Shown piece by piece: positions 18,573-28,863 of a stretch of 46,940 bases of DNA. This DNA comes from Bacteroidales bacterium (lineage in GTDB: Bacteria > Bacteroidota > Bacteroidia > Bacteroidales > Muribaculaceae). Positions within the stretch are counted from its first letter, which is position 1. Each line of letters opens with the position of its first letter. The stretch covers positions 1 through 46,940 of the forward strand of contig SFNC01000003.1 in assembly GCA_004554255.1 (NCBI GenBank), in the 5' to 3' direction. The notes under the pieces were generated by a model. That model did no database searches and was not told the origin of the DNA. It was given only the letters and a program-made list of their open reading frames with translations. The position numbers and the translations under genes are program-made.

Positions 18573-18938
18573 TTAGAGCACTTCAGGGGCGAGTGATACG
18601 ATCTTCATGTTGGTTGCGCGGAGTTCGCGTGCAACGGGGCCGAAGATACGAGTACCGCGGAGTTCGCCGGCGTTGTTGAGGAGTACGCAGGCGTTGTCGT
18701 CGAAGCGGATGTATGAACCGTCCTGGCGGCGGATTTCTTTTTTGGTGCGTACCACAACCGCCTTGGATACAGTGCCTTTTTTAACGTCGCTGCCGGGGAT
18801 AGCAGCTTTGACAGTAACGACGATTATGTCGCCTACTGATGCGTAACGACGACCGGTACCGCCGAGTACGTGTATGCACAGTACTTCTTTGGCTCCTGAG
18901 TTGTCGGCTACGTTGAGTCGTGATTCTGTCTGTATCAT
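18573..18938 (-). CDS. rplN: 50S ribosomal protein L14
   Basis: The 121-residue protein starts [22 protein letters not shown] and carries the L14 signature ([27 protein letters not shown]) and the end [13 protein letters not shown]...IVSLAPEVL. It forms part of intersubunit bridges. It lies 3 nt after rpsQ. Confidence 0.98.
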   Translation of the reverse strand: MIQTESRLNVADNSGAKEVLCIHVLGGTGRRYASVGDIIVVTVKAAIPGSDVKKGTVSKAVVVRTKKEIRRQDGSYIRFDDNACVLLNNAGELRGTRIFGPVARELRATNMKIVSLAPEVL

Positions 18939-18941
18939 GGT

Positions 18942-19202
18942 TTACTTCACTTTTTCAATGATTTCTACTAATCTCCATCTCTTGGTTTTGCTGAGGGGGC
19001 GTGTCTCCATCAGGCGCACGGTATCACCGACGCTGCACTCGTTGTTTTCGTCATGTGCGTGATATTTTTTTGTTTTGTTGACGAATTTACCGTAAATGGG
19101 GTGTTTTTCTTTCCATTTGACGGCCACGGTGATGGTTTTGTCGCCTTTGTTGCTTGTGACAACCCCTGTGCGCTCTTTGCGTAAGTTACGATTTTCTTCC
19201 AT
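18942..19202 (-). CDS. rpsQ: 30S ribosomal protein S17
   Basis: The 86-residue OB-fold protein has [21 protein letters not shown], the [27 protein letters not shown] signature and a basic C-terminus. It binds 16S rRNA early in assembly. It follows rpmC by 17 nt. Confidence 0.97.
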   Translation of the reverse strand: MEENRNLRKERTGVVTSNKGDKTITVAVKWKEKHPIYGKFVNKTKKYHAHDENNECSVGDTVRLMETRPLSKTKRWRLVEIIEKVK

Positions 19203-19219
19203 TGTGTAAGGGGGTGTTT

Positions 19220-19417
19220 TTATTTATTGTTAAGCTGGCGTGCACGGAGCTCGGTTTTAACTCGGGCAATCATGCGTCGGTCTGCGGTGATTTTAGCGGG
19301 ATTGTCAACGGGTGACACAGCGTGTGTGGCTACGAGCTGACGGTATTCCTTTTCCATAACTGCGAGGCGATCTGCCAGGTCAGTTGTGCTCATTTCTTTG
19401 ATTTCTTCTTTTTTCAT
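19220..19417 (-). CDS. rpmC: 50S ribosomal protein L29
   Basis: This is a 65-residue helical-hairpin protein ([39 protein letters not shown]) located at the nascent-chain exit. It lies between rplP (12 nt) and rpsQ (17 nt), the universal order. Confidence 0.96.
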   Translation of the reverse strand: MKKEEIKEMSTTDLADRLAVMEKEYRQLVATHAVSPVDNPAKITADRRMIARVKTELRARQLNNK

Positions 19418-19429
19418 GTGGCAGAGCGT

Positions 19430-19861
19430 TTATACGTTTTGGTTGGGATCATAGTCGCGGCTTACCACAAATTTGGTTACCACGGGGAGTTTCTGAGCTG
19501 CGAGGCGCAGTGCTTCCTTAGCGATGTCGTAGCTTACGCCTTCCACTTCGATGATAATGCGACCGGGGGTAACGGGAGCGACAAATCCTTCGGGCGAACC
19601 TTTACCTTTACCCATGCGGACCTCGGCGGGTTTTTTGGTGATGGGTTTATCGGGGAAGATTCGGATCCAGATTTGACCTTGACGCTGCATGTAACGGGTA
19701 ACAGCGATACGTGCGGCCTCGATCTGACGACCGGTAATCCATTTGCTCTCCAGGGTCTTGATGCCGAAGGAGCCGAAGGCCAGCTGGTTGCCACGCTGAG
19801 CAACGCCTTTCATGCGGCCTTTTTGGGCGCGGCGGAATTTTGTTTTCTTAGGTTGTAACAT
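19430..19861 (-). CDS. rplP: 50S ribosomal protein L16
   Basis: The 143-residue protein starts [19 protein letters not shown] and contains [31 protein letters not shown], the loop near the peptidyl-transferase centre, and the C-terminal [15 protein letters not shown]. It follows rpsC by 25 nt. Confidence 0.98.
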   Translation of the reverse strand: MLQPKKTKFRRAQKGRMKGVAQRGNQLAFGSFGIKTLESKWITGRQIEAARIAVTRYMQRQGQIWIRIFPDKPITKKPAEVRMGKGKGSPEGFVAPVTPGRIIIEVEGVSYDIAKEALRLAAQKLPVVTKFVVSRDYDPNQNV

Positions 19862-19886
19862 TGTTGTCTGTCAGAGTCTACGGGGT

Positions 19887-20618
19887 TTAACGATTTGTTT
19901 TGGCACCGCGACGGAAGCCACCGCGACGAGCGGGAGCACCGGCACCGCGGCCTTCCTGTTTAGCGGCGGTGAACTGGGGGGCCAGGTCACGTTTGCCGTA
20001 CACTTCGCCACGGCAGATCCATACTTTTACGCCGAGAACGCCAACTTTTGTGTGGGCTTCAACGAGAGCGTAGTCGATGTCTGCGCGGAGAGTGTGGAGG
20101 GGAGTGCGGCCTTCCTTGAACATTTCGGAGCGGGCGATTTCAGCGCCGTTGAGACGTCCGGAAACCTGCACTTTGATGCCTTCAGCGCCGGCACGCATTG
20201 TGGCTGCTATAGCCATTTTGATGGCGCGGCGGTAAGCTATCTTGCCTTCGATCTGGCGAGCGATGGTGCTTGCAACGATCATGGCGTCGAGCTCGGGGCG
20301 TTTAACCTCGAAGATGTTGATCTGCACGTCCTTGTCGGTAACTTTCTTGAGCTCTTCCTTGAGCTTTTCTACTTCCTGACCGCCTTTACCGATGATGAGA
20401 CCGGGGCGGCTTGTGCAGATTGTTATGGTGATGAGTTTCAGTGTGCGCTCTATAACGATGCGGGACACTGAGCATTTAGCCAGGCGAACATTGAGGTACT
20501 GACGCAGCTTTGAGTCCTCGAGGATTGTTTCCCCGTAGTTTTTGCCGCCGTACCAGTTTGAGTCCCAGCCACGGATAACGCCTAAGCGGTTGCTGATTGG
20601 ATTAACTTTCTGTCCCAT
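19887..20618 (-). CDS. rpsC: 30S ribosomal protein S3
   Basis: The 243-residue product has a KH domain (about 50-120; [21 protein letters not shown]) and the S3 C-terminal domain ([25 protein letters not shown], then [15 protein letters not shown]). An Arg/Gly/Ala-rich tail follows. It lines the mRNA entry site. It lies 2 nt after rplV. Confidence 0.98.
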   Translation of the reverse strand: MGQKVNPISNRLGVIRGWDSNWYGGKNYGETILEDSKLRQYLNVRLAKCSVSRIVIERTLKLITITICTSRPGLIIGKGGQEVEKLKEELKKVTDKDVQINIFEVKRPELDAMIVASTIARQIEGKIAYRRAIKMAIAATMRAGAEGIKVQVSGRLNGAEIARSEMFKEGRTPLHTLRADIDYALVEAHTKVGVLGVKVWICRGEVYGKRDLAPQFTAAKQEGRGAGAPARRGGFRRGAKTNR

Positions 20619-20620
20619 GT

Positions 20621-21031
20621 TTATGCCTGGTTATTTTTGTTATCAATAGTGTCTACTACCACAGTAACGTGGTTTGAGCGTTTGCGGATGCGGTATCCAC
20701 GGCCCTGGGGGGCGGTGCGGAGACGTTTGAGCATCGGAGCGCAGTTAACGTAGATGGTAGAAATGTAGAGCATTCCGCTCTCGGCTTTCTGTTCGTTTTT
20801 AGCCTCCCAGTTTGCGATTGCAGAGCGGACGAGCTTCTCAAGTTTGGCAGCAGCTTCTTTGTTGGAGAACTTGAGGATGCCGAGTGCGCGGAAGACTTCC
20901 TTACCGCGTACCATGTCAGCTACCAGGCGCATTTTGCGGGGAGAAGAAGGGATGTTAAGCAGCTTTGCAAAGGCGATGTTTGCAGCCTGCTCTTTCTTCT
21001 TGTCGGCTGATAATCTTTTTCTTACACCCAT
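20621..21031 (-). CDS. rplV: 50S ribosomal protein L22
   Basis: The 136-residue protein has the L22 core ([21 protein letters not shown], the [19 protein letters not shown] helix) and the beta-hairpin signature [23 protein letters not shown] that reaches the exit tunnel. It lies between rpsS (52 nt) and rpsC (2 nt). Confidence 0.98.
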   Translation of the reverse strand: MGVRKRLSADKKKEQAANIAFAKLLNIPSSPRKMRLVADMVRGKEVFRALGILKFSNKEAAAKLEKLVRSAIANWEAKNEQKAESGMLYISTIYVNCAPMLKRLRTAPQGRGYRIRKRSNHVTVVVDTIDNKNNQA

Positions 21032-21083
21032 TGTATTGTGTTTGTTTTTTTATCGTGGTGATTGTTGAGTTTTATACCCCGGT

Positions 21084-21353
21084 TTATTTTTTCTTGTTTC
21101 CGGCGTGACCACGGAAGGTGCGTGTGGGGGCGAATTCGCCCAGTTTGTGACCTACCATGTTTTCGGTAACGTAAACGGGGATGAATTTATTACCGTTGTG
21201 GACTGCGAAGGTATGACCGACGAATTCGGGGGCGATCATAGAGGCGCGAGACCAGGTTTTGATGACTGATTTCTTGCCGGATGCATCCATGTCAGCGACT
21301 TTCTTTTCGAGTTTGACGCTGATAAACGGTCCTTTTTTTAATGAACGGCTCAT
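21084..21353 (-). CDS. rpsS: 30S ribosomal protein S19
   Basis: The 89-residue product starts [15 protein letters not shown] and carries the signature [39 protein letters not shown]. It forms a complex with S13 in the 30S head. It follows rplB by 18 nt. Confidence 0.98.
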   Translation of the reverse strand: MSRSLKKGPFISVKLEKKVADMDASGKKSVIKTWSRASMIAPEFVGHTFAVHNGNKFIPVYVTENMVGHKLGEFAPTRTFRGHAGNKKK

Positions 21354-21371
21354 ATTGCTATTTTATACAGA

Positions 21372-22199
21372 TTACTTCTTTCTTCTTTCAATGATGTACT
21401 TTGAAGAGTGCTTTTTAGGAGCACGGGTTTTGAGACCCTTGGCGTACAGGCCTTTGCGTGAACGGGGATGTCCACCGGACTGGCGACCTTCACCACCACC
21501 CATGGGGTGGTCAACGGGGTTCATAACAACACCGCGGTTATGGGGGCGGCGTCCGAACCAGCGTGAACGTCCGGCTTTACCCGAGCTTTCCAGCATGTGT
21601 TCGCTGTTACCAACGACACCGATAGTTGCTTTGCAGGAAGCGAGGATTTTGCGGGTCTCACCAGAAGGTAATTTGATGATAGCGTAGTTTCCTTCGCGGG
21701 AAACGAGCTGTGCAGATGTACCGGCGGAGCGAGCCATGAAGGCACCCTGACCGGGACGTAACTCAATGCAGTGTATAACAGTACCGACGGGAATGCTGCT
21801 CAGGGGAAGGGCGTTACCAACTTCGGGAGCTGCGTCGGCACCGCTCACCACGGTAGCTCCGACCTTGAGGCCGTTGGGAGCCACGATGTAAGCTTTTGCG
21901 CCGTCAACGTAGTAAAGGAGTGCGATGTTAGCCGAGCGGTTGGGATCGTACTCGATGCTTTTAACTACGGCGGGAACTCCGTCTTTGTTTCTCTTAAAGT
22001 CAATGATACGGAATTTGCGTTTGTGTCCACCACCAAGGTAGCGGGTGGTGAGATGGCCTTCGGCGTTACGACCGCCGGAGGCACGCTTTCCGACTGTAAG
22101 AGATTTCTCCGGTGTTGTAGCAGTGATGGTACCTTTAAATACACCGATAACTTTGTGTCTTTGCCCAGGAGTTGTGGGCTTGAATTTTCTTACTGCCAT
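21372..22199 (-). CDS. rplB: 50S ribosomal protein L2
   Basis: The 275-residue protein contains an OB-fold and an SH3-like domain. Key segments are [27 protein letters not shown], the [15 protein letters not shown] stretch, and the C-terminal peptidyl-transferase signature [18 protein letters not shown], with its conserved His. It follows rplW by 8 nt. Confidence 0.98.
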   Translation of the reverse strand: MAVRKFKPTTPGQRHKVIGVFKGTITATTPEKSLTVGKRASGGRNAEGHLTTRYLGGGHKRKFRIIDFKRNKDGVPAVVKSIEYDPNRSANIALLYYVDGAKAYIVAPNGLKVGATVVSGADAAPEVGNALPLSSIPVGTVIHCIELRPGQGAFMARSAGTSAQLVSREGNYAIIKLPSGETRKILASCKATIGVVGNSEHMLESSGKAGRSRWFGRRPHNRGVVMNPVDHPMGGGEGRQSGGHPRSRKGLYAKGLKTRAPKKHSSKYIIERRKK

Positions 22200-22207
22200 T
22201 TGTTTAT

Positions 22208-22498
22208 TTAGATATTGCTATAGAAGTCAATGTTCTGGCCCTCAGCTACAGTAACGAAGGCTTTTTTCCATTTGGCCGTGTTTCCGCGGAGCAGGCCGCT
22301 CTTTGTCCAGCGGCTCTTGTTTTTTCCACGTACCACAGCGGTGTTTACGCGTACTACTTTTACGCCGTAAAGAGTCTCAACGAGGTGGCGGATCTGGCTT
22401 TTGTCTGCATCGGGGCTAACGCGGAAGGTGTAGACTCCGAGCTTTTCCTGGATTTTTGTTGCCTTCTCGGTGATGACGGGTTTCAGTGTTATATCCAT
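22208..22498 (-). CDS. rplW: 50S ribosomal protein L23
   Basis: The 96-residue protein, at the tunnel exit where trigger factor docks, has [21 protein letters not shown], the [23 protein letters not shown] motif and a short basic end. It lies between rplD (21 nt) and rplB (8 nt). Confidence 0.97.
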   Translation of the reverse strand: MDITLKPVITEKATKIQEKLGVYTFRVSPDADKSQIRHLVETLYGVKVVRVNTAVVRGKNKSRWTKSGLLRGNTAKWKKAFVTVAEGQNIDFYSNI

Positions 22499-22519
22499 TG
22501 TCGTTATGTCTCTGAGAGG

Positions 22520-23140
22520 TTAAAGTTTGTTGATATGCTCGAGAGCGCCTTCTGCGATAACGAGGGCGTTGTTGTTGAGGACAACGTAAGCGTTGAGGTC
22601 CTGGGGAGCGATGAGCATGGTGTTGGGCACGTTGCGTGCCGAGAGGAGGACGTTATTGTCGGATTTGCCCATAACGAGGAGAACTTTTTTGTCGCTGACC
22701 TTGAGGTTCTGAGCGATTTTAACGAATTCTTTAGTCTTGGGCTGTGCAATCTTGAGGTCCTCTACAACGATGATGTTTTCCTGCTGGGCCTTGAGCGAGA
22801 GAGCGCTGCGGCGTGCCAGCTGTTTCATCTTTTTGTTGAGTTTGAAACGATAGTCGCGGGGACGGGGACCGAAAACGCGTCCACCACCTACGAGAACGGG
22901 CGAGTTGATGTCACCGATACGGCTTCCGCCGCCGCCTTTCTGCTTGTGCAGTTTGCGAGTGGAACCTGAAACTTCGCTGCGCTCTTTACTTTTATGTGTT
23001 CCCTGGCGCTGAGCGGCAAGGTACTGTTTTACGTCAAGGTAGAGGATGTGCTCGTTGGGTTCGATGGCAAAGACCTCGTCGTTGAGGACTGCCTTGCGGC
23101 CGGTGTCCTGACCTTCCTGGTTGTATATTGCTACTTCCAT
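22520..23140 (-). CDS. rplD: 50S ribosomal protein L4
   Basis: The 206-residue product has the tunnel-loop signature [24 protein letters not shown]...[20 protein letters not shown] and an alpha/beta body ending in [20 protein letters not shown]. In enterobacteria L4 also regulates the S10 operon; no such leader can be shown here. It lies 2 nt after rplC. Confidence 0.97.
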   Translation of the reverse strand: MEVAIYNQEGQDTGRKAVLNDEVFAIEPNEHILYLDVKQYLAAQRQGTHKSKERSEVSGSTRKLHKQKGGGGSRIGDINSPVLVGGGRVFGPRPRDYRFKLNKKMKQLARRSALSLKAQQENIIVVEDLKIAQPKTKEFVKIAQNLKVSDKKVLLVMGKSDNNVLLSARNVPNTMLIAPQDLNAYVVLNNNALVIAEGALEHINKL

Positions 23141-23142
23141 TG

Positions 23143-23760
23143 TTATTTCTGAATTGAAATGATTGAACCTTTGCTGCCGGGGATAGAGCCCTTGAGCATG
23201 ATGAGATTGTGTTCGGGGATGACCTTGATAACCTGGAGGTTCTGTACAGTCACCTGTTTGTTACCGGTCTGGCCGGCCATGCGCATTCCTTTGAATACCT
23301 TTGCGGGGTAGGAGCAGGCACCGATAGAACCGGGAGCGCGCAGACGGTTGTGCTGGCCGTGAGTGCTCTGGCCAACGCCGCCGAAACCGTGGCGTTTTAC
23401 AACGCCCTGGAATCCTTTACCTTTGCTGACGCCAACGACGTCTACGAAGTCTGCGTTGAGGAACAGTTCTGCAGTGATAACGTCACCGCATTTGTAGTCT
23501 CCTTCAAAACCTTTGAACTCGGCCAAGTAGTGCTTGGGTGTTACGCCGGCTTTTTTGAAGTGACCGAGTTCGGGTTTGGTGCAGTGTTTTTCTTTTTCTT
23601 CACCATAGCCGAGCTGGAGGGCGTTGTAGCCGTCAGTCTCTTCGGTTTTAACCTGAGTAACTACACAAGGACCAACTTCGATAACAGTGCATGGAATGTT
23701 TTTTCCCTCGGCACTGAACACGGATGTCATTCCGATTTTCTTTCCTAATAATCCTGGCAT
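23143..23760 (-). CDS. rplC: 50S ribosomal protein L3
   Basis: The 205-residue protein starts [19 protein letters not shown] and includes the L3 signature [21 protein letters not shown], then [18 protein letters not shown] and the [15 protein letters not shown] end. It is one of the first proteins in 50S assembly. It follows a 138-nt gap after rpsJ that contains a strong hairpin. Confidence 0.98.
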   Translation of the reverse strand: MPGLLGKKIGMTSVFSAEGKNIPCTVIEVGPCVVTQVKTEETDGYNALQLGYGEEKEKHCTKPELGHFKKAGVTPKHYLAEFKGFEGDYKCGDVITAELFLNADFVDVVGVSKGKGFQGVVKRHGFGGVGQSTHGQHNRLRAPGSIGACSYPAKVFKGMRMAGQTGNKQVTVQNLQVIKVIPEHNLIMLKGSIPGSKGSIISIQK

Positions 23761-23810
23761 TTCTTTGTTACTTTAAATATTGTGATTTGTTTTGATTTCC
23801 TGCCACATTG

Positions 23811-23846
23811 GTGTCCGCCGGCGGGGGTACTTGCCGGCGGATACCG
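23811..23846 (-). promoter_or_regulatory. Strong hairpin between rpsJ and rplC
   Basis: GGTGTCCGCCGGC (23811-23823) pairs with GCCGGCGGATACC (23834-23846), a 13-bp stem with one G-T wobble and a 10-nt loop, in the 138-nt gap before rplC. No T-run follows, so it is not a standard terminator. A stabilising, processing or attenuating role is inference. Confidence 0.6.
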
Positions 23847-23898
23847 TGAAGCAAGGGATTGTTTTCTGTTGAGTTGTGGTTGTCTGTAATTGGAGTTA

Positions 23899-24204
23899 TC
23901 AGACTTTGATTTCTACTTCTACGCCGCTGGGGAGTTCGAGTTTCATCAGCGCGTCAACGGTCTTTGCTGTTGAGTTGTAGATGTCGATGAGGCGTTTGTA
24001 GCTTGAGAGCTGGAACTGCTCGCGGCTCTTTTTGTTAACGAAAGTAGAGCGGTTAACGGTGAAGATGCGCTTGTTGGTGGGCAGGGGAATGGGGCCCGAG
24101 ATAACAGCGCCTGTAGCCTTCACGGTCTTAACGATTTTCTCGGCGGATTTGTCCACGAGATTGTGATCGTAAGATTTGAGTTTGATTCTTATTTTCTGGC
24201 TCAT
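23899..24204 (-). CDS. rpsJ: 30S ribosomal protein S10
   Basis: The ATG at 24204 gives the standard 101 residues ([25 protein letters not shown]); the frame extends upstream into the fusA end but that part is not S10-like. The family motif appears as [29 protein letters not shown]10 is also NusE in antitermination complexes. It lies 23 nt after fusA, with no tuf gene between. Confidence 0.97.
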   Translation of the reverse strand: MSQKIRIKLKSYDHNLVDKSAEKIVKTVKATGAVISGPIPLPTNKRIFTVNRSTFVNKKSREQFQLSSYKRLIDIYNSTAKTVDALMKLELPSGVEVEIKV

Positions 24205-24227
24205 GATATTGTTTGTTTCTTTATTCA

Positions 24228-26357
24228 TTATTTGATGAGGTCCACACGTCCCTGGCATTCGGTGAGAACGTTACGGGCGATAGAGCTTGAAACCTCTGAG
24301 TAGTGTGAGAAGCTCATAGTGCTGGTTGCGCGACCGGAGGTGATGGTACGCAGAGCTGTAACGTATCCGAACATTTCGGCGAGGGGAGCCTTGGCTTTCA
24401 CTACGCGTGCGCCGGAGCGGCTTGTTTCCATGCCTTCCACCTGGCCGCGGCGTTTGTTAAGGTCGGAGATAACATCACCCATAGACTCCTCGGGAGTAAC
24501 AACCTCGATTTTCATGATGGGCTCCAGGAGCACGGGACCGGCTTTCTCGGAAGCCTTCTTGAAGGCCTGGATAGCGCAGAGCTCGAATGAGAGCTGGTCA
24601 GAGTCAACGGGGTGATAGCTACCGTCGATAACTGTAACCTTGAGCTGTTCTACGGGGAATCCGGCGAGTACGCCGTTCTTCATAGCGGTTGTGAAACCTT
24701 TCTGAATGCTGGGGATGAATTCCTTGGGAATATTACCGCCCTTAACCTCGTCAACAAACTGGAGGTTGCCGTCAAAGCCCTCATCAACGGGTTCAATGCG
24801 AACGATGATGTCGGCGAATTTACCGCGACCACCGGTCTGTTTCTTGAATACCTCGCGGAGTTCAACGGGACGAGTGATGGATTCCTTATAGGTAACCTGG
24901 GGACGGCCCTGTTTGCATTCCACTTTGAATTCACGTTTCAGACGGTCGATGATGATGTCGAGGTGAAGCTCACCCATACCGGAGATAACGGTCTGGCCGG
25001 TTTCCTCGTTTGTCTGTACGCGGAAGGTGGGGTCTTCTTCAGCCAGTTTCTGCAGGCCGACGCCGAGTTTGTCAAGGTCCTTCTGAGTGAGGGGCTCAAC
25101 TGCGATACCGATAACGGGATCGGGGAAGTCCATAGCCTCGAGAACGATGGGAGCATCTTCGGCGCAGAGAGTGTCACCGGTGCGGATATCCTTGAAGCCT
25201 ACGCCGGCACCGATATCACCGCATTCGATAGTTTCCTTGGGGTTCTGCTTGTTTGAGTGCATCTGGAACAGACGCGAGATGCGCTCTTTTTTACCGGAGC
25301 GGCTGTTGAGCACGTACGAGCCGGCATTAACGTCGCCGGAGTATACGCGGAAGAAGCAGAGGCGTCCCACATAAGGGTCGGTAGCGATTTTAAATGCAAG
25401 GGCGCACATGGGAGCGTCGCTTGAGGGCTCGCGAGTGATAACCTCGTCGGGGTTTCCGACAGCGTGGCCTTCAACAGCGCCGGCATCGAGGGGGCTGGGC
25501 AGGTATGCGCAAACAGCATCCAGCAGGCACTGTACGCCTTTGTTTTTGAATGAAGAACCACAAATCATGGGCACGATGTCCATAGAGAGGGTTGCTTTGC
25601 GGAGACCGCGTTTGATTTCTTCGATGGTGATGGTAGAGGGATCATCGAAGTATTTTTCCATGAGAGCGTCGTCGTATTCGGCGATTTTCTCAAGCATTTT
25701 GTCACGATATTCAGTGGCTTCGTCGAGCAGAGAAGCGGGGATATCCTCTATGCTGTAGTCGGCACCCATAGTCTCGTCATGCCAGAAGATAGCCTTCATC
25801 TGAATGAGGTCAACGACACCTTTGAAAGTTTCCTCGGCGCCGATGGGAATCTGAATGGGGCAGGGGTTTGCGCCCAGAACATCCTTGAGCTGGCGAACAA
25901 CCTCGAAGAAGTTAGCACCCGAACGGTCCATTTTGTTAACGTATCCGATACGGGGAACGTTGTATTTGTCGGCCTGACGCCATACAGTCTCGGACTGGGG
26001 CTCAACGCCACCAACAGCGCAGAAAGTTGCAACAGCGCCGTCCAGTACGCGCAGAGAACGCTCAACCTCAACGGTGAAGTCCACGTGTCCCGGGGTGTCA
26101 ATCAGGTTGATTTTATATTTTTCGTCCTGGTATTTCCAGAAGGCTGTTGTAGCGGCCGATGTGATTGTGATACCGCGCTCCTGCTCCTGTTCCATCCAGT
26201 CCATAGTAGCAGCACCGTCGTGTACCTCACCGATTTTGTGGGTGAGACCGGTGTAGAAAAGGATGCGCTCCGAAGTAGTTGTCTTACCGGCGTCGATGTG
26301 GGCCATGATGCCGATGTTGCGCGTATATTTAAGATGTTCGTCGTTTTTATTAGCCAT
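24228..26357 (-). CDS. fusA: Elongation factor G
   Basis: The 709-residue translocase GTPase has G1 [14 protein letters not shown] (about 19-32), the effector-region [12 protein letters not shown]3 DTPGHVDF and G4 NKMDRSG. Domains II-V follow, including domain IV with the tip region [16 protein letters not shown] and the end [19 protein letters not shown]. It is full length and of the canonical translocating type. It follows rpsG by 70 nt in the str cluster. Confidence 0.98.
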   Translation of the reverse strand: MANKNDEHLKYTRNIGIMAHIDAGKTTTSERILFYTGLTHKIGEVHDGAATMDWMEQEQERGITITSAATTAFWKYQDEKYKINLIDTPGHVDFTVEVERSLRVLDGAVATFCAVGGVEPQSETVWRQADKYNVPRIGYVNKMDRSGANFFEVVRQLKDVLGANPCPIQIPIGAEETFKGVVDLIQMKAIFWHDETMGADYSIEDIPASLLDEATEYRDKMLEKIAEYDDALMEKYFDDPSTITIEEIKRGLRKATLSMDIVPMICGSSFKNKGVQCLLDAVCAYLPSPLDAGAVEGHAVGNPDEVITREPSSDAPMCALAFKIATDPYVGRLCFFRVYSGDVNAGSYVLNSRSGKKERISRLFQMHSNKQNPKETIECGDIGAGVGFKDIRTGDTLCAEDAPIVLEAMDFPDPVIGIAVEPLTQKDLDKLGVGLQKLAEEDPTFRVQTNEETGQTVISGMGELHLDIIIDRLKREFKVECKQGRPQVTYKESITRPVELREVFKKQTGGRGKFADIIVRIEPVDEGFDGNLQFVDEVKGGNIPKEFIPSIQKGFTTAMKNGVLAGFPVEQLKVTVIDGSYHPVDSDQLSFELCAIQAFKKASEKAGPVLLEPIMKIEVVTPEESMGDVISDLNKRRGQVEGMETSRSGARVVKAKAPLAEMFGYVTALRTITSGRATSTMSFSHYSEVSSSIARNVLTECQGRVDLIK

Positions 26358-26427
26358 AATCGGTTATTTGTTAAAGAGTCTATTTCAATTAAAAGATAAT
26401 TGTTGAAATTCCACCTGTAACGTACGA

Positions 26428-26904
26428 TTAGAAGCGGAAGTGAGCGAATGCACGGTTAGCCTCGGCCATCTTGTGCATATCCTCTTTGCGCTTGAATGCG
26501 CCACCCTGGTCGTTGAAAGCGTCGACGATTTCGGCGGCGAGCTTGTCAGCCATAGTTTTACCGCCACGGCGACGTGCGTACAGGATAAGATTTTTCATCG
26601 AAATAGATTCTTTGCGGTCTGCGCGGATCTCTGTGGGCACCTGGAAGGTAGCACCACCAACGCGGCGTGATTTAACCTCTACCTGAGGAGTGATGTTTTC
26701 GAGAGCTTTTTTCCAGATCTCGAGGGCGGTCATTTCCTCGTTGGGCATTTTAGACTTCACAGTCTCGAGTGCGTTGTAGAAGATGGTGTAAGCGGTGTTC
26801 TTTTTACCATCGTACATGAGATGGTTAACGAACTTGGAAACGCGAACATCATTGAAAACGGGATCGGGGAGGACCACACGTTTCTTAGGTTTTGCTTTTC
26901 TCAT
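26428..26904 (-). CDS. rpsG: 30S ribosomal protein S7
   Basis: The 158-residue protein starts [30 protein letters not shown], and it includes the [15 protein letters not shown] beta-ribbon region and the end [14 protein letters not shown]. It is a primary assembly protein of the 30S head. It is separated from rpsL by an unusually long 258-nt gap. Confidence 0.98.
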   Translation of the reverse strand: MRKAKPKKRVVLPDPVFNDVRVSKFVNHLMYDGKKNTAYTIFYNALETVKSKMPNEEMTALEIWKKALENITPQVEVKSRRVGGATFQVPTEIRADRKESISMKNLILYARRRGGKTMADKLAAEIVDAFNDQGGAFKRKEDMHKMAEANRAFAHFRF

Positions 26905-27017
26905 TTTGTTTACAAATGGGATGTGTTTTTGATTGCTTGGTTGCTTGCTGCTTGTGTCTTCAGCTCGGCGCTCGTGCCAGCTTACTCAACCATTGTTCCG
27001 CTGTAATATATATTAAT

Positions 27018-27031
27018 GTGTAATATTACAC
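27018..27031. repeat. Perfect 14-bp palindrome in the rpsL-rpsG gap
   Basis: GTGTAATATTACAC at 27018-27031 is a perfect inverted repeat in the AT-rich part of the 258-nt gap (26905-27162). No promoter box or open frame was found in the gap. It could be an operator or an RNA hairpin; neither is shown. Confidence 0.4.
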
Positions 27032-27162
27032 GTAGCTGCTTGTTTCAAGAAATTCAAAAACGAGTTTAAAACTTTTTGGTAGTTAATAAAATCTCGCGGT
27101 GCTTTCAGCGGCATGGCGCCGATAGTGACGCCGGCCTCTTCACCACTGTACTCCGACAGCGA

Positions 27163-27552
27163 TTACTTCTTGGCTGCACCGGCCTTGGGACGCTTGGCTC
27201 CGTATTTGGAGCGGCGCTGAGTGCGGTCTTTAACACCTGAGGTATCAAGAGTACCGCGTACGATGTGGTAGCGAACACCGGGAAGGTCCTTAACACGACC
27301 ACCGCGCACCAGAACGATTGAGTGCTCCTGCAGGTTGTGACCTTCTCCGGGGATGTAGGAGTTTACTTCCTTACCGTTGGTGAGGCGCACACGTGCAACT
27401 TTACGGATAGCTGAGTTAGGTTTCTTGGGAGTGGTGGTGTACACGCGCACGCAAACACCGCGGCGCTGGGGGCATGAGTCCAGAGCGGGCGATTTGCTCT
27501 TGTCTTCAAGTGCTACGCGACCTTTTCGTACTAATTGCTGAATAGTTGGCAT
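27163..27552 (-). CDS. rpsL: 30S ribosomal protein S12
   Basis: The 129-residue decoding-centre protein starts [12 protein letters not shown] and contains [24 protein letters not shown] and [20 protein letters not shown]. Both lysines whose changes give streptomycin resistance elsewhere (in TPKKPN and RVKDLPG) are the wild-type residues. It is first in the ribosomal super-operon, about 150 nt downstream of the consensus promoter. Confidence 0.98.
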   Translation of the reverse strand: MPTIQQLVRKGRVALEDKSKSPALDSCPQRRGVCVRVYTTTPKKPNSAIRKVARVRLTNGKEVNSYIPGEGHNLQEHSIVLVRGGRVKDLPGVRYHIVRGTLDTSGVKDRTQRRSKYGAKRPKAGAAKK

Positions 27553-27709
27553 CTTAGTTTGTTTGGGTTTTACTTATATTTATTTACGTTGTACAATTGT
27601 CGTTCTGTACGTTATGTTTAACTTGCAAAGCGCTCAGCGCACGCGCGCACTCCGCTGACCATCAGTCAGTTAAGTGCACAACACGGGCACATCGCCACTA
27701 TTGCGACCA

Positions 27710-27741
27710 CAAAATTACTAATTAATTCTCACACTACCAAA
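27710..27741 (-). promoter_or_regulatory. Main promoter of the str-S10-spc-alpha operon
   Basis: On the minus strand TTTG (27738-27741) is followed by exactly 20 nt and TAATTTTG (27710-27717), an exact match to the Bacteroides TTTG-N19-21-TAnnTTTG consensus. Transcription would start near 27704, giving a leader of about 150 nt before rpsL. The leader contains a GC-rich segment (about 27636-27665) that can fold (TCAGC with GCTGA). Confidence 0.75.
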
Positions 27742-27805
27742 CATTTGCGCATTTTTTTTGCGTCTGTCCGCAAAGAAAAATTACCGGGACAGTACGTGTG
27801 CGCAA

Positions 27806-28789
27806 TCAGGCGTTGCTGTTGTTGAAGATGCTCTTGATGGAGCCGAGCGAGGACAGCACCGACGAGGCCTCGTAGGGAATGTACACGGTTTTGTTGTCCG
27901 TGCCGGAGGTCATTTCCTTGAGTGTGTCTATATATTTCATGGCGAGCATATAGGACGCGGGGTCGGTTTTTCCCTTGCTGACAGCCTCGGCGACGCGCAT
28001 AATAGCCTCGGCCTCGGCGCGGGCGTTGAGTATTATTGCCTGGGCCTCACCCTCGGCACGAAGGATTTCGGCCTGTTTCACGGCCTCGGCGGCGTTGATT
28101 CGCGACTCCTTCTCGCCCTCCGACTGGAGGATAAGACTCTGCTTTTTACCCTCGGCGTTGAGGATTTCGGCGCGGCGGTTACGCTCGGCCTGCATCTGTT
28201 TTTCCATGGCCACGCGCACTGATTCGGGAGGTGTAATATCCTGAAGTTCTACGCGGTTAACCTTCACGCCCCATTTATTTGTGGCATCGTCAAGAATAAC
28301 CTGGAGTTTTGAGTTAATGGTGTCGCGGCTTGTCAGCGTCTCATCAAGCTCCAGCTCGCCGATAACATTGCGGAGCGATGTCTGCGTGAGCTTTTCTATG
28401 GCGTTGGGCAGGTTGTCGATTTCGTAAACGGCCTTTTTGGGGTCAGTTATCTGAAAATAAAGCAGCGCGTTGATTTCGGTGGTGACATTGTCGCGGGTGA
28501 TAACCTGTTGCGACGGGAAATCATAGACCTGCTCGCGCAAATCAATCACCGATGTTGCGGTGTTGCGCACTATGTGTCTGCCGTTTGAGAGTGTTTCCAC
28601 GCGGCGAGTGTATATGATTTTGGGACGGTCTATAAACGGGATAATGAAGTTGAGGCCGGGAGGGAGCACGGCGTGGAAGCGGCCAAGGCGCTCTATCACA
28701 CGGGTTTCGGACTGAGGCACGACTTTTATACCGGCCGAGATGATAACTATCGCCAGCACGACGAGAATTGCGGGGAGGATGTAAACCAT
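27806..28789 (-). CDS. SPFH/stomatin-family membrane protein (QmcA-like)
   Basis: The 327-residue product has an N-terminal membrane segment (about 4-24), an SPFH/band 7 domain (about 22-190; SETRVIERLGRFHAVLPPGLNFI), and a long Ala/Glu-rich coiled coil (about 185-270; NRRAEILNAEGKKQ, then QAEILRAEGEAQAIILNARAEAEAI). Family members oligomerise in membranes and scaffold other proteins. It lies 74 nt after an NfeD-family gene, its usual partner. A QmcA/YbbK-like function is inference. Confidence 0.9.
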   Translation of the reverse strand: MVYILPAILVVLAIVIISAGIKVVPQSETRVIERLGRFHAVLPPGLNFIIPFIDRPKIIYTRRVETLSNGRHIVRNTATSVIDLREQVYDFPSQQVITRDNVTTEINALLYFQITDPKKAVYEIDNLPNAIEKLTQTSLRNVIGELELDETLTSRDTINSKLQVILDDATNKWGVKVNRVELQDITPPESVRVAMEKQMQAERNRRAEILNAEGKKQSLILQSEGEKESRINAAEAVKQAEILRAEGEAQAIILNARAEAEAIMRVAEAVSKGKTDPASYMLAMKYIDTLKEMTSGTDNKTVYIPYEASSVLSSLGSIKSIFNNSNA

Positions 28790-28863
28790 AGCTATTTGTT
28801 TTTAGGATGTAAGACCCCTGAGTTATCAAATATTGGGAAACGGGGCCTTAGTAACTCTTATAA

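Noticed and set aside
24205-24258. N-terminal extension of rpsJ
   Set aside because: The extra 18 residues overlap the fusA end and are absent from S10; the start at 24204 gives 101 residues.
27755-27785. TTTGCG/CGCAAA inverted repeat as terminator of the SPFH operon
   Set aside because: The stem is only 6 bp and no T-run follows it on the minus strand, so I do not call it.
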